A DNA stretch of 64,000 bases from Bacteroidales bacterium. GTDB taxonomy: Bacteria > Bacteroidota > Bacteroidia > Bacteroidales > WCHB1-69. Every line of letters begins with the position of its first letter. Position 1 is the first letter of the stretch. The notes below the pieces were generated by a model, which was not told the origin of the DNA, searched no databases, and saw nothing but the letters and a program-made list of their open reading frames with translations. Shown here piece after piece: positions 51,283-61,548 of the stretch. The position numbers and the translations under genes are program-made. The stretch lies in assembly GCA_017616775.1 (NCBI GenBank), contig JAFZXM010000016.1:33805-97804 (forward strand), in the 5' to 3' direction.

Positions 51283-53754
51283 TTAATACATATCTACATC
51301 CAACACAAACATCACCTGTGTATACTTACGGTCAGCCTTTATTGTTCCTATGATGTCCGATATTTTTTGTTTGCGCCATGCCCCCTTTTTATCCATAGGT
51401 GTTTTTATTATTATTTCCTTTCTGAACACATTCTTCACTTTGGATACCAATGCCGTTTCCGGTCCCAATACAGGTATATCCAATATTTTTCTCAATTCTT
51501 GTGCTAAACACAATGCCGCTTCGGAAGATTTTTTTTCATCCTTATGCTGTATTCCTACTTTTATCAACCTCACATATGGCGGGTACACAAATTTTTTTCG
51601 CTCTTCCAAAAGAGCTGCCGCTGCGCCATCATAATCGTTGTTCAATATATAAGAAAATATTTTTTGCTTGATATCGTGCGTTTGTATGAGCACCTTTCCC
51701 TGTTTGTTCTTACGTCCTGCCCTGCCGCTTACCTGCATCATCAACTGCAATGCCCTCTCATAAGAACGGAAATCCGGATAATTAAGCATATTGTCCGCAT
51801 TGAGTATTCCCACCAGACTCACATTGTCAAAATCCAAGCCTTTGGTAACCATTTGGGTTCCTATGAGTATGTCTATAAGCCCATTCCCGAAATCTGCAAG
51901 TATTTGTTTATGAGAGTCTTTTTTGCGTGTAACGTCATAATCCAAGCGGGATATATGAGCTTGCGGAAACAGGGTTTGCAATTCTTCCTCTATCATCTCC
52001 GTACCGAATCCTTTCATTTGCATCACAGCCTGCCCGCATTCGGGGCAAGTGTTTTGCAGGGGAACGCTATAGCCGCAATAATGGCACTGCAATTCCCTGA
52101 TACCCTTGTGATAAGTAAGGGTAACGTCACAATATTGACAATGCGGTATATAACCGCATGCAGGACACTCCATATAGGGAGAATAGCCCCGCCTGTTTTG
52201 AAATAGTATTACTTGTTGGTGTAACTCTAATGCCTGTTCGATATCATTTACCAAACGATTGCTAAAATGCCCCTGCAATTGACGATTTGTCGCAGCTTCC
52301 CGCATATTGATTAATTCTATTTGCGGTAATTGAGCCCCGCCGTAACGCTTGGTCAGTTTTACATATCCGTATTTTCCCCGCAATACATTGAAATAAGTCT
52401 CCATGCTTGGCGTAGCCGTTCCTAAAATAATGTCCGCATGAACCTGGCTTGCCAACATGATTGCAGCATCTCTCGCTTGATAACGGGGTGCCGGCTCAAA
52501 TTGCTTGTAAGACATATCATGCTCTTCGTCCACCACTATCAGTCCCAAATTGGAAAATGGCATAAACAATGCCGACCGTGTTCCCAATATTAATTTAAAC
52601 CGGCCTGCAGGATGGTTCATTTCCTGCCACACTTCAGCCCGTTGCATATAATTGTAATGGGAATGATAAATGCCCACCATATCCCCGAAATAAGCCCGCA
52701 ATCTGCTTATGATATGCTCTGTGAGTGCAATTTCGGGCAAAAGGTACAATACCTGCTTGCCTTGTTGAAGATAATCGTGGATAAGTTTAATATATATTTC
52801 CGTTTTGCCGCTTCCGGTAACTCCATGCAACAATAATTTGTTATTGCTTTTCAGTTGCTGCCGTATATCATTATATGCCTGCTCCTGCTCCGGACTCAGC
52901 AATATGCTCTCCACCGGCTTTTGATGCGCTTGATATTGCCAGCGACTCACCGTTAAATTCTCTTTTTTTAACACTCCTTTCTTTATCAGGGCATTCAAAC
53001 GGTTCTCTGACACACCCGCCAAAGACAACAATTCCGATTTTTTTATCATGTCCTGTTTGGTGCGGCGTATACACATCATCAATTGTATCAACGTATCAGC
53101 CTGAAGTTGTGTTTTTTTGTTTTGCTCCATTGCAGACATCAATTCGGCGAGTTCTTCTTGATGTTGTTGATAATGATCGGCCAGACCTATAAATATTTCC
53201 TGCTTGGGCTTATATTTATCTGTCACTTCTTCACACAGCACCAATAATGACTTATCTATCATATTGCGTACTTGCTGCATGGCATAATTATTACCCAAGA
53301 CAGCATATACATCTTTAAACGATAGTATTTTCTGCTTGGCAAGCACATCCACCACAGCCAATTCCTGTGCATTTAGACCGGAAATATCCCCGTTGAAATC
53401 CGGATGAAGGGCTATTTTGGTTTCACTGCTTAACCTGAATACGCCCGGCAATGCCGCCACCATCACCTCACCTATGGTACACATATAATAAGAAGACACC
53501 CATTGCCAAAATTCCAATTGCCCTGCTGTAAGCAAGGGCTGCTCATCCAACACGGAGACAACATCCTTAACAATGTAATGCTCCGGCTTTTCGTGGTGTA
53601 TGCGTGCAATAACGCCCGCATAAAACTTATTGCGGCCGAAATTCACCAATACTCTGATGCCTATTTGCACTGCATCCGACAACGGAGACGGCACACGATA
53701 GGTAAACACACCCTGCAAGGGCAAAGGAAGTATTACATCAACAAATGTATTCAC
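51283..53754 (-). CDS. priA: Primosomal protein N' (replication restart helicase)
   Basis: This 823-residue helicase restarts stalled replication forks. It has the N-terminal 3'-DNA-binding domain (about 1-110), Walker A GVTGSGKTEIYI, the DEAH-type box VVDEEHDMSYKQ, helicase motif LGTATPSMETYF and two zinc-binding modules. The modules carry cysteine pairs CPACG, CQYC, CHYC and CPEC near 550-610. The start is GTG at 53754, overlapping the end of dnaG by 17 bases. Pairing priA with dnaG places two replication-fork genes on one message. Confidence 0.97.
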   Translation of the reverse strand: MNTFVDVILPLPLQGVFTYRVPSPLSDAVQIGIRVLVNFGRNKFYAGVIARIHHEKPEHYIVKDVVSVLDEQPLLTAGQLEFWQWVSSYYMCTIGEVMVAALPGVFRLSSETKIALHPDFNGDISGLNAQELAVVDVLAKQKILSFKDVYAVLGNNYAMQQVRNMIDKSLLVLCEEVTDKYKPKQEIFIGLADHYQQHQEELAELMSAMEQNKKTQLQADTLIQLMMCIRRTKQDMIKKSELLSLAGVSENRLNALIKKGVLKKENLTVSRWQYQAHQKPVESILLSPEQEQAYNDIRQQLKSNNKLLLHGVTGSGKTEIYIKLIHDYLQQGKQVLYLLPEIALTEHIISRLRAYFGDMVGIYHSHYNYMQRAEVWQEMNHPAGRFKLILGTRSALFMPFSNLGLIVVDEEHDMSYKQFEPAPRYQARDAAIMLASQVHADIILGTATPSMETYFNVLRGKYGYVKLTKRYGGAQLPQIELINMREAATNRQLQGHFSNRLVNDIEQALELHQQVILFQNRRGYSPYMECPACGYIPHCQYCDVTLTYHKGIRELQCHYCGYSVPLQNTCPECGQAVMQMKGFGTEMIEEELQTLFPQAHISRLDYDVTRKKDSHKQILADFGNGLIDILIGTQMVTKGLDFDNVSLVGILNADNMLNYPDFRSYERALQLMMQVSGRAGRKNKQGKVLIQTHDIKQKIFSYILNNDYDGAAAALLEERKKFVYPPYVRLIKVGIQHKDEKKSSEAALCLAQELRKILDIPVLGPETALVSKVKNVFRKEIIIKTPMDKKGAWRKQKISDIIGTIKADRKYTQVMFVLDVDMY

Positions 53755-55729
53755 TGTTATTTCTATATGTTGTACCTAATATGGCTTCTATTTCCGCTAT
53801 CTTTTGTGTTAACTCCTGTATCAATATTAACAAAACATCGGTCTCTTCTTCAGAAGCATTTTGAAGTTTGGCCTTAAAAAGGCTTCTTCTTGAAAGCAAA
53901 CGGGTGAGACGCAAAAATTGCAATATCCTTACCGCATTTTCCAACAACACACCGGAATAATCTTCAACACCATTCTCTTTAATTGTACTGTCTGCCCCTT
54001 CTTCCGACGTTTTCGGCACCTGCACCTCCAACAATTCCATGATAGTGGCTCTGAGTTTTTCCGATGCGCCGTTACACATGCTTTTGACCACATTATCATC
54101 ACATTGCTCCGCATACTTGGCATATAAATCATATAATTCGGCATATTCCGGAACGCTCAATTCTATAGCATCTTCTGCCATATTGTTGTAAATAAATTGA
54201 TCCAAACGTATGCCACAGGGTTCGTCTTGTTCCGTATTGAAAAATACAAGACTTTCTCCATGATTGATCAATAGTTTCATCAATGCTTTTTCTGCCACCT
54301 GCGCTTTATTTCGGGGCATTATGCTCTGCGTATGCCGCTTTACGGTATCCGACAAATCTAAAGCCTGTTCCGCCTCTGCAGCATTGGTTTCTTCTTGTTT
54401 GGCCCGCTGTTCTGATACTATTTTATAATATTTTTTTCGCACCGCATCGGCAAACGACTCTTCGGGTATGGAAAACAAATCACTGCACTGATGCACATAT
54501 TCGCTGCGGACAATAACATCATTTACCAAAGCCACATCACCGGCAATGGTATTGATTACCTCCGCCCGCTTGATGGGATCTGTTTTAGCGTCGGCGAGCA
54601 ATATTTTTGCTTTAAAAGTGATAAAATCACACTCGTGCTCTTCTATATATGCTACACACTCTTCCATGGTGTGATTACGGGCAAAAGAATCGGGGTCGTC
54701 CTCAGGAGGCAGCAACACCACTCGCACATTCACGTCCTGCTTGAGCGCCAGCGATATGCCTCTCAATGCTGCCTTTATTCCCGCATTGTCTCCGTCATAT
54801 ATAATGGTGATATTGTTGGTAAGCTTTTTTATCAATCGTATTTGCTCAACTGTGAGCGAAGTGCCGGAAGAGGCTACCACATTTTCAATGCCTGTTTGAT
54901 GAAACGATATTACATCGGTATAACCTTCCACCAGATAACATTTATCAAATTTTTTAATGGCATTCTTCGACAGATAGATGCCATAAAGAACATTACTCTT
55001 ATGATAGATGTCCGTTTCGGGACTATTGACATATTTGGCCGCATAATCGGTTTTACCAGCAGACATCACCCGGCCGCCAAACGCTATTACCCTGCCGGAA
55101 AAATTATGTACGGGAAATATCACTCTTTCCCTGAATCTATCTAAAAAATAATTGTTGTCTTTAATGATGGTAAGACCCGATTTTTCCAATTCCTTTGCCG
55201 AATAACCTTTATGCAACGCACTTTGGGTAAAGGCATCCCTGCCTTGAGGAGAATAACCTAATTGGAATTTGGCAATGGTGTTATCGGTAAAGCTTCTTTG
55301 GCGAAAATATGCCAAACCCACATTTTTACCTTCCGGAGTATGCAGAAGCTGGTCTATAAAAAAATCTTTTGCATATTCATGCAATTTATATAACTGTTCT
55401 TTTTCATCATATTCTTTTTTCTGCTCTGCCGTCGGTTGCGTTTCTACCAATACAATACCATATTTTCTTGCCAAATAACGCAAAGCTTCAGGATAGCTGT
55501 AATGTTCATGTTCCATAACGAAATTAACCGCATCTCCGGCCTTTCCGCAACCGAAACATTTGTATATGCCTTTGGCGGGACTGACTATAAACGACGGCGT
55601 TTTTTCATTGTGAAAAGGACATAATCCGATATAATTTGCACCCCTTTTGGTCAAACGGACGAAATCTCCTACAACCTCCTCTATTCTACAAGCATCAACT
55701 ATTCTTTCTATATCGTCCGGTTTTATCAT
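53738..55729 (-). CDS. dnaG: DNA primase
   Basis: This 663-residue primase makes RNA primers for replication. The CHC2 zinc domain has Cys37, His40, Cys58 and Cys61 (CPFH...CFGC). The catalytic N-terminal region follows, with the TOPRIM motif CYLVEGYTDVISFHQ near 265 and the metal-binding IIYDGDNAG near 315. The C-terminal helicase-binding region (about 460-663) is low in similarity, as usual. It leads dnaG-priA-nnr-LuxC-like. A TATTTTTG element lies 58 bases upstream, giving a leader of about 50 bases. Neither rpsU nor rpoD is adjacent, unlike many bacteria. Confidence 0.98.
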   Translation of the reverse strand: MIKPDDIERIVDACRIEEVVGDFVRLTKRGANYIGLCPFHNEKTPSFIVSPAKGIYKCFGCGKAGDAVNFVMEHEHYSYPEALRYLARKYGIVLVETQPTAEQKKEYDEKEQLYKLHEYAKDFFIDQLLHTPEGKNVGLAYFRQRSFTDNTIAKFQLGYSPQGRDAFTQSALHKGYSAKELEKSGLTIIKDNNYFLDRFRERVIFPVHNFSGRVIAFGGRVMSAGKTDYAAKYVNSPETDIYHKSNVLYGIYLSKNAIKKFDKCYLVEGYTDVISFHQTGIENVVASSGTSLTVEQIRLIKKLTNNITIIYDGDNAGIKAALRGISLALKQDVNVRVVLLPPEDDPDSFARNHTMEECVAYIEEHECDFITFKAKILLADAKTDPIKRAEVINTIAGDVALVNDVIVRSEYVHQCSDLFSIPEESFADAVRKKYYKIVSEQRAKQEETNAAEAEQALDLSDTVKRHTQSIMPRNKAQVAEKALMKLLINHGESLVFFNTEQDEPCGIRLDQFIYNNMAEDAIELSVPEYAELYDLYAKYAEQCDDNVVKSMCNGASEKLRATIMELLEVQVPKTSEEGADSTIKENGVEDYSGVLLENAVRILQFLRLTRLLSRRSLFKAKLQNASEEETDVLLILIQELTQKIAEIEAILGTTYRNNSEYIC

Positions 55730-55786
55730 ACTATATCACTCAACTCCAATTAAATAATCCTCATCAAACGGTTAGTTTTCATTTTG

Positions 55787-55794
55787 CAAAAATA
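55787..55794 (-). promoter_or_regulatory. Promoter -7 element (TATTTTTG) for the dnaG run
   Basis: The minus strand matches TAnnTTTG, 57 bases before the dnaG ATG. Confidence 0.5.
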
Positions 55795-55916
55795 CACTAA
55801 TTGAAATATTCACCCCCAAAAAAACACACTTATTTTTACACCGGCAATTCAAGCAAATGAAATACACTTATTCATACAGCTTACATGATAAGGGAAACTA
55901 TGACAAGATGTCAAAT

Positions 55917-55942
55917 AAATACCCGCGGGATTGCGGGTATTT
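55917..55942 (-). terminator. Rho-independent terminator in a gene-free stretch
   Basis: AAATACCCGC-GGGATT-GCGGGTATTT is a perfect 10-base stem, followed by ATTTATTT on the plus strand and ATTTGACA on the minus strand. No intact gene ends here. The nearest candidate is the short minus-strand frame at 55974-56102. Confidence 0.75.
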
Positions 55943-55973
55943 ATTTATTTGATTATTCAACTACAAGTTGAAC

Positions 55974-56102
55974 TCATTTAATTTTTCTAATGTTTAATTT
56001 TGTTTTTTTAGTTTGATAGTAGGGAGATCTTCTTGCTATAAATTCCTGTATGTTTTCGCCTTTGCCCTTTGAATTTATATTTTTTTTAGGACAAAGGCTG
56101 AT
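55974..56102 (-). other. Possible remnant of a small minus-strand gene
   Basis: This 42-codon frame ends at a TGA 32 bases before the hairpin at 55917-55942. It encodes a plausible basic C terminus (KGKGENIQEFIARRSPYYQT, then lysine-rich sequence). It has no ATG, GTG or TTG start and is closed upstream by TGA. It could be the decayed end of a gene or chance. The rest of 55730-56533 is AT-rich, with no other feature I can support. Confidence 0.25.
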
Positions 56103-56533
56103 TCAGCCCAATCCGAAATCCTGACTCAAAAAAGCGTTCGGACCATAACAAATATTAATAATTAACAATAAAACAGAATACAATGAAAAATTATCCGTGC
56201 ATTTGCCTTTGCCGCACACCTTTTTTAATTCGTTTTTTTCTGATTTAAAAAAGGATATTATCATATATAGTGTAGCTGTCATAACTAATAATATTTATTT
56301 TACAAAAGTAATAAAATAAATAATACGAAACTGCTTATTTTTTCGTAAAATTAAAAATATTTTTTAAATACATAACATACAGGATGTTAAAATTATTCAT
56401 GGCATATGGTTTTCTATTTTTTTACCAAAATACCCTACTGAAAAAAATACTTTTTTCGCTTAAAAAGAGTGAGATAGGCTGACTGAATATTTACGGACGC
56501 CTTTTTACGAGACGGATTAGGTATTTTGGTCCG

Positions 56534-58303
56534 TTATTTATTTACAGCCTCGCCGCCAAAACAATATTTTACACCCACCAAAGCATTAATTCTATGGTTG
56601 GGATAATCATAATACACACGATTTCTTTGGCACGGGAAATTGTTTAAATCTGCAAATATGGAAAACCGTTTGGACCACAAATATTCAAACCCGAAGTCGA
56701 AATCAAATACAGGACTTAAATTTACAGACTTAACAGTTTCTCCGCTAAAATCGGGACGGCAGGCAAAAGCACTGACATAAAAATCCAATTTAAATACAAA
56801 TTTTTTCAGCAGAATATACTGTGCGTTGAATTGCACGGTAAGCGCAGGCTGGTACCATGGTTTTAACACATTCTTGCTTAACAAATACAAATTATAATCT
56901 ACATTGCAACCCAATTTGAGCATATCGGCATATTTGTAATTAAGGTCAAAATGCACATTCAGCACCTTGGCCGTTGTGGTGTCGTCGGTAAGGGTGAAAG
57001 TATTGAACAAGCGCACGGTGCTGTCTCTATAGGTAAATGTATGATTGGTATCCGGCATATAAAAAGGCAATCCTTCATAAAAGGAAAACGACGCACCCGC
57101 TCCGATAGTAAGGCTGCGGGATACGCTGGTTTGCAAGCCCAAATAAATACGGGTTTTTTCATCTATATTATAGATGGGCAACACATCCGACAAATACGGA
57201 TTTTCTCCTATCATACGCAACAGACTGTTGTGTCTGAGACCTCCATCCACTTTAAGATAGAGTGAAAATATATTGGGTACAAAGGCTAATTTAGCCTCTA
57301 TATCGGGATAGATGTGAAACAATTTTTGCTGCGGTGCCAGACTGAAAGTGGCATTGAATCCCACTTTGAAATAATAATCTTTCCATTGCAAGGCGGCAAA
57401 AGGATTGAGATATATTTTCCAATTGTCGGTAAGATTGGTGCCTTGCCAGCGATTATGCTGATAATCCATTCCCAAAGTACCGCCCACATTGATATATTCC
57501 ATTTTTTTCACCTTGATATTATGGTCTATGGCAACATCCATATTCAACAAATGTTCATAAGTGTTTTTGTTGTTATCGGTTAAAAAGTCATAGCCCACAT
57601 GATAGTATTGATTCAATTTAAAAGCATTGTGCAAAGCATTGCTTGCCAAAGACATATCTGCAAATGCGTGATGATATTGACGGGCGATATCTTTTCCTTT
57701 AATGTCTATTTTGTCAGTGGAATCTTTTTTGAGGTCTCCGAAAACAGTATCCGGCTGAAAACCATAGCATTCTGCCAAAAGATGGTTATAACCGGCGCTG
57801 GCGGCAAGTGTATAATTGTTAAAATATTTTTGTCCGTACAAATTAACGCGGGTATCGCTGAAATGGGCAGGGGCATATGTTTTTATTTTTCCCCAAGAAG
57901 AATGATGAAACACCTTGGCCGACAATGTATATTGCGTTGACCGCAAACTGTTGGCTTCAAAATCCAAATAGGGGGTGATATAATTGCCGAAACCCACTTT
58001 CAAATAATTGCGGTACAAGCGGGCTATCATATCTTTTCCCACCTTGGGTGCATTAATCGGTTGAGGCGGCAGACTATAATCATACACCGGCGTTTCCACG
58101 TTGTAAGCAACCGCACGCACATTTTTGACAGTGTCTTTTATTTCCGCTTTTGCATTAATTTTTTCTTGAGCATCACTAATGGAAGGGCTGAAATTGGAAT
58201 TAACCACCACATCATATTGTGATTGGGCGAACAGCCTGATATTGACGAGCAGCAACAAGGCGGCCAGAACGATGCTAAATGTATATCTTGTTTTCATATT
58301 CAT
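56534..58303 (-). CDS. Plugless TonB-receptor-like outer-membrane beta-barrel
   Basis: This 589-residue exported protein has a signal peptide ending RLFAQ, then a periplasmic N-terminal stretch (about 20-95) and a beta-barrel. Long alternating strands carry aromatic girdles, for example YLKVGFGNYITPYLDFEA, YYFKVGFNATFSL and RINALVGVKYCFG. No TonB box or plug domain is visible, so it would be a porin-like or lipid-interacting barrel rather than a gated receptor. The ATG at 58303 is chosen over a GTG at 58306; ATG 58297 is also possible. It lies 8 bases after the 1023-residue TPR gene and is probably its outer-membrane partner. Confidence 0.75.
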   Translation of the reverse strand: MNMKTRYTFSIVLAALLLLVNIRLFAQSQYDVVVNSNFSPSISDAQEKINAKAEIKDTVKNVRAVAYNVETPVYDYSLPPQPINAPKVGKDMIARLYRNYLKVGFGNYITPYLDFEANSLRSTQYTLSAKVFHHSSWGKIKTYAPAHFSDTRVNLYGQKYFNNYTLAASAGYNHLLAECYGFQPDTVFGDLKKDSTDKIDIKGKDIARQYHHAFADMSLASNALHNAFKLNQYYHVGYDFLTDNNKNTYEHLLNMDVAIDHNIKVKKMEYINVGGTLGMDYQHNRWQGTNLTDNWKIYLNPFAALQWKDYYFKVGFNATFSLAPQQKLFHIYPDIEAKLAFVPNIFSLYLKVDGGLRHNSLLRMIGENPYLSDVLPIYNIDEKTRIYLGLQTSVSRSLTIGAGASFSFYEGLPFYMPDTNHTFTYRDSTVRLFNTFTLTDDTTTAKVLNVHFDLNYKYADMLKLGCNVDYNLYLLSKNVLKPWYQPALTVQFNAQYILLKKFVFKLDFYVSAFACRPDFSGETVKSVNLSPVFDFDFGFEYLWSKRFSIFADLNNFPCQRNRVYYDYPNHRINALVGVKYCFGGEAVNK

Positions 58304-58311
58304 CACTTTTT

Positions 58312-61300
58312 CTATTCTTCTGATTCGTTTTCTTCCGGGTCAGCTTCTTTTTTATTTTGATTTTCTTCTTGTGCTATAATGGCATTGTATTTTTCTGCGG
58401 CTACCGCTTTTAGCTCTTCACCGTCGTAATTTTCCATAATGCTCAAATAGGTATATTTGGCTTGAAAGCTATTGCCTTTTTGCAGATACACATCGCCTAA
58501 CAATATATATGATTTCGCCAACCAATAGTCATGAGTAATATTGACGAGCATGTCGAATATATATTTTTCGGTAGTGTCCCAATCTCCTTGCAGATATTGA
58601 ATATAGGCCAGATAGTACAATGCTTCGGAGGCAGCCTCTCCTTTGCTTTGACGGGACAATATTTGATAATGTTTTTGTGCCAGAGCTAAACTGTCTGTCT
58701 GCATGGCCGATCGGGCTATGATAAGGTGAGCCGTTTCAATTTGATTGATATCTAACTTGTCATCTTGGAGCATATTTTGAGCAAGGCCGATTGCTTGTGC
58801 ATATTTTTTCAAATGAAACTGACACAACATCTGACCCTCCAGGGCTTCTGTTTTTTGCGAAGGCAATGCGGCTATGGCACCCATAGACTGATAATAATTC
58901 AGTGCATCGGTATAATTGCTGTCGCGATAACTTATAAAAGAAGCATAATGTAAGGATGGCAAAAGAAATTGGTAATCACTTTCATGGGCTATTACATATT
59001 TGAATGCAGGCAATGCCTGTGCAAAATCGTTGCGACGCATTGCACACTCTCCCTTATAATACTGTGCCTTTTGTATAAACACTCCTTCAGGGAATCTGTC
59101 AATATATTGGTCAAAACCTTTTTCCGCATCTACAAAATTGCCGTTAAAATATTTTTCCGAGGCTACGCTATACATGATGGAATCTTGGTAAGATACCGTG
59201 ATTTGCCGAGCTGACACGCTGCGTACATAATTGAAAAAATCTTCTACATTTCCATTGGCGACGTATATATTTTCTATACTTTTGAGAGCCGTGCCGGCTT
59301 CTTCGCTGTTGGGATACTCTTTAATCAACTGCTTATAGGTATTGACGGCATCTTCATCGCGTTCGGAATTGTAATATATGGAACCCTTTTTCAGCAAAGC
59401 CGTTTTTACCAACGGATTGTTAGGATTATTGGCAATAAATTGGTCAAAAGCCTGTAAGGCTGCCTGTGTATTGCCAGCGGTGGCATAGTTGAGGGCTATT
59501 TCATATTGAGCATCTGCCAAATAAGGCGAATTCGGATATTGGCTCACCAATTGTTGCATGGTTTTATTTTTATCCGTATAGCGACTCAATCCGCCTTCCG
59601 ACTGTGCTTTTTGAAACAATGCATAATCCACGTCATAAAAATTGAGCATTATCACTTTATCGTAATAGGCAATGGCCGTTTCCAACTGTGAAAGCATAAA
59701 ATAGCAATCACCCACCCTGTTGTTGGCATCCGCTATCATTTTTTTGTTGCCAACCTGAGGTTCCAAGCCTAAAAAATTATTGAAATATTTAATGGCGGAA
59801 GTATATTTCTTTTGTTTAAACTCGGCATAACCCAAATTGTAATAGCTCAACGGATATTCTGCTACAAGAGTGGATTTGGAGTTGTTTAAAAAGAGATTGT
59901 ACATTTGTGCCGATTCCTTATAATTACCCCTTAAATACGCTATTTCAGCCTTCCAAAACAATGCTTGTGCATAGGTGGCGGCATCATAATTGTTATTGGT
60001 GGAAATATTCAGATATTTTTCCGCTTCGTCCAAATTGTTATCATTAAAGAACTCCAAAGCCCTGAAATAGGTCACTCTCTGATAAGCTTGCAACAAAACC
60101 ACACTTTTGTTTTCAATTTTTTCCAGCGACGCTATCGCGGCTTTATAATTTCGGGTGGTAAGATAGATGGATGACAGAAATGTTTCCGCCTCGTTTTTAC
60201 GCTCGGATGCCGGATAATCGTTCAGATATTTTTCAAACGATGCTATTGCACCTACAAAAGGATTGCTGGACAACTCGTATTGCAATTTGGCATAATGATA
60301 AAGCGCGTCTTCCTTGATAGCGGCATTATTCCCTTTTTCATGAGCAGCCAAAAAAGCTCGAGATGCAAATTCTTTTTGATTGTTTTTCAGATAACAGTCA
60401 CCAAGGGTATATTGTGCATATTGATTGAGACTGTCGTTTTCGCTGATGGATTTTGTCAATAAGGGAACTGCTTGTTCATATTGTTGCGTTTGATAATGGC
60501 AATAGCCTGCCATATAATATATTTCGGGAGTAATGGTTTGGGTATTGATTTGTATATATGTGTCAAAATACGGAATGGCTTCATTATATTGCTGCAAGTG
60601 AAAATACGATTGGGCTATCAAACTATTGATTTCCGGCAACCGCTTACTGCTGCTCTTGCTGAGAAGCTCCTCCTTTTTGGTAATAATTTCTGCATATTGC
60701 CGGGTATTAAAATAAATATGTGCAATATAAAAAGGCACTATGGAGGAATAGGTGGGCTCATCTTTAAGCTGGTTAAAACCTATCAAGGCTGCATTGTAAT
60801 TTTCTTCCGTATAAAGGATGTGGGAATAATAAAACGTGGCCTTGTTTTTATATTCATTGTCACTCTGCTGCAATTCCGCAAACAAAGGCTTGGCGGCATC
60901 ATAATTTTCCTGCAGAAAATCGCAATAGCCCACTTTGAATTTGTAGGCATACGCTTCTTCTTCCGACAAAATTTTAGTGCTTATTTTGGCATATTCGGCC
61001 AAGGCTTTTTTGTATTGCTTTTTGGTAAAATAATAGTTTCCCAAAGTATACCACACTCTATCCAAATGCATATATTCAGGATATTGACTTGCAAAATAAT
61101 ACGCCAATTTAGGAGCATCTTCATTGCAAAGCAAAGATGCACACAGGGACATGTAATACAAAGAACTTTGTTTGCGGGTGTCAAAAGGATCTTCTATTTT
61201 TTCGTATATGGCACCAAACAATGTTTTGGCAGAGCCGTATTGCTGCATACCGAATAATTCTTCAGCCCTTAAAAATTCATGTTCCGGTGAGTGATATTTG

Positions 61301-61383
61301 CGGGTTTGCTGTGCGCTTAAATGCCCGCACAAACCCATAATTAGACTGATTATAAACAAATTAACAAAATTAGTAACTCTCAT
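58312..61383 (-). CDS. Large secreted tetratricopeptide-repeat protein
   Basis: This 1023-residue protein has a signal peptide (ending HLSAQ) and about 25 TPR and TPR-like helical pairs covering nearly its whole length. Examples are EYAKISTKILSEEEAYAYKF, YAQYTLGDCYLKNNQKEFA, LSYYNLGYAEFKQKKYTSA and LADAQYEIALNYATAGNTQA. The very C terminus is acidic (KKEADPEENESEE). Repeats of this length form a large superhelical scaffold, probably in the periplasm. The barrel gene follows directly. The partnership is supported by gene order; what they do is unknown. Confidence 0.85.
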   Translation of the reverse strand: MRVTNFVNLFIISLIMGLCGHLSAQQTRKYHSPEHEFLRAEELFGMQQYGSAKTLFGAIYEKIEDPFDTRKQSSLYYMSLCASLLCNEDAPKLAYYFASQYPEYMHLDRVWYTLGNYYFTKKQYKKALAEYAKISTKILSEEEAYAYKFKVGYCDFLQENYDAAKPLFAELQQSDNEYKNKATFYYSHILYTEENYNAALIGFNQLKDEPTYSSIVPFYIAHIYFNTRQYAEIITKKEELLSKSSSKRLPEINSLIAQSYFHLQQYNEAIPYFDTYIQINTQTITPEIYYMAGYCHYQTQQYEQAVPLLTKSISENDSLNQYAQYTLGDCYLKNNQKEFASRAFLAAHEKGNNAAIKEDALYHYAKLQYELSSNPFVGAIASFEKYLNDYPASERKNEAETFLSSIYLTTRNYKAAIASLEKIENKSVVLLQAYQRVTYFRALEFFNDNNLDEAEKYLNISTNNNYDAATYAQALFWKAEIAYLRGNYKESAQMYNLFLNNSKSTLVAEYPLSYYNLGYAEFKQKKYTSAIKYFNNFLGLEPQVGNKKMIADANNRVGDCYFMLSQLETAIAYYDKVIMLNFYDVDYALFQKAQSEGGLSRYTDKNKTMQQLVSQYPNSPYLADAQYEIALNYATAGNTQAALQAFDQFIANNPNNPLVKTALLKKGSIYYNSERDEDAVNTYKQLIKEYPNSEEAGTALKSIENIYVANGNVEDFFNYVRSVSARQITVSYQDSIMYSVASEKYFNGNFVDAEKGFDQYIDRFPEGVFIQKAQYYKGECAMRRNDFAQALPAFKYVIAHESDYQFLLPSLHYASFISYRDSNYTDALNYYQSMGAIAALPSQKTEALEGQMLCQFHLKKYAQAIGLAQNMLQDDKLDINQIETAHLIIARSAMQTDSLALAQKHYQILSRQSKGEAASEALYYLAYIQYLQGDWDTTEKYIFDMLVNITHDYWLAKSYILLGDVYLQKGNSFQAKYTYLSIMENYDGEELKAVAAEKYNAIIAQEENQNKKEADPEENESEE

Positions 61384-61405
61384 TTTAATCCAATTTTATA
61401 TAATA

Positions 61406-61413
61406 CAAATGTA
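61406..61413 (-). promoter_or_regulatory. Promoter -7 element (TACATTTG) for the TPR/barrel pair
   Basis: The minus strand matches TAnnTTTG, 22 bases before the TPR gene ATG. Confidence 0.6.
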
Positions 61414-61527
61414 AAATTCCCCAAAGTATGAAAAATCAAAAAAACGATTACTTTTCAACAAGTGTTTTTTCATAAATATAGGTGTTCATTCAAGAAAAAA
61501 AATGGTCGGGTATAGTAAAAAATATTG

Positions 61528-61535
61528 TATTTTTG
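61528..61535 (+). promoter_or_regulatory. Promoter -7 element (TATTTTTG) for the LRR gene
   Basis: TATTTTTG matches TAnnTTTG, 13 bases before the ATG at 61549. It overlaps the upstream alternative TTG start region at 61525 and so rejects that start. Confidence 0.6.
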
Positions 61536-61548
61536 CAAAAAAAACGAT

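Noticed and set aside
60472..61257. A 261-codon plus-strand frame
   Set aside because: It is antisense to the large TPR protein and has low-complexity hydrophobic sequence.
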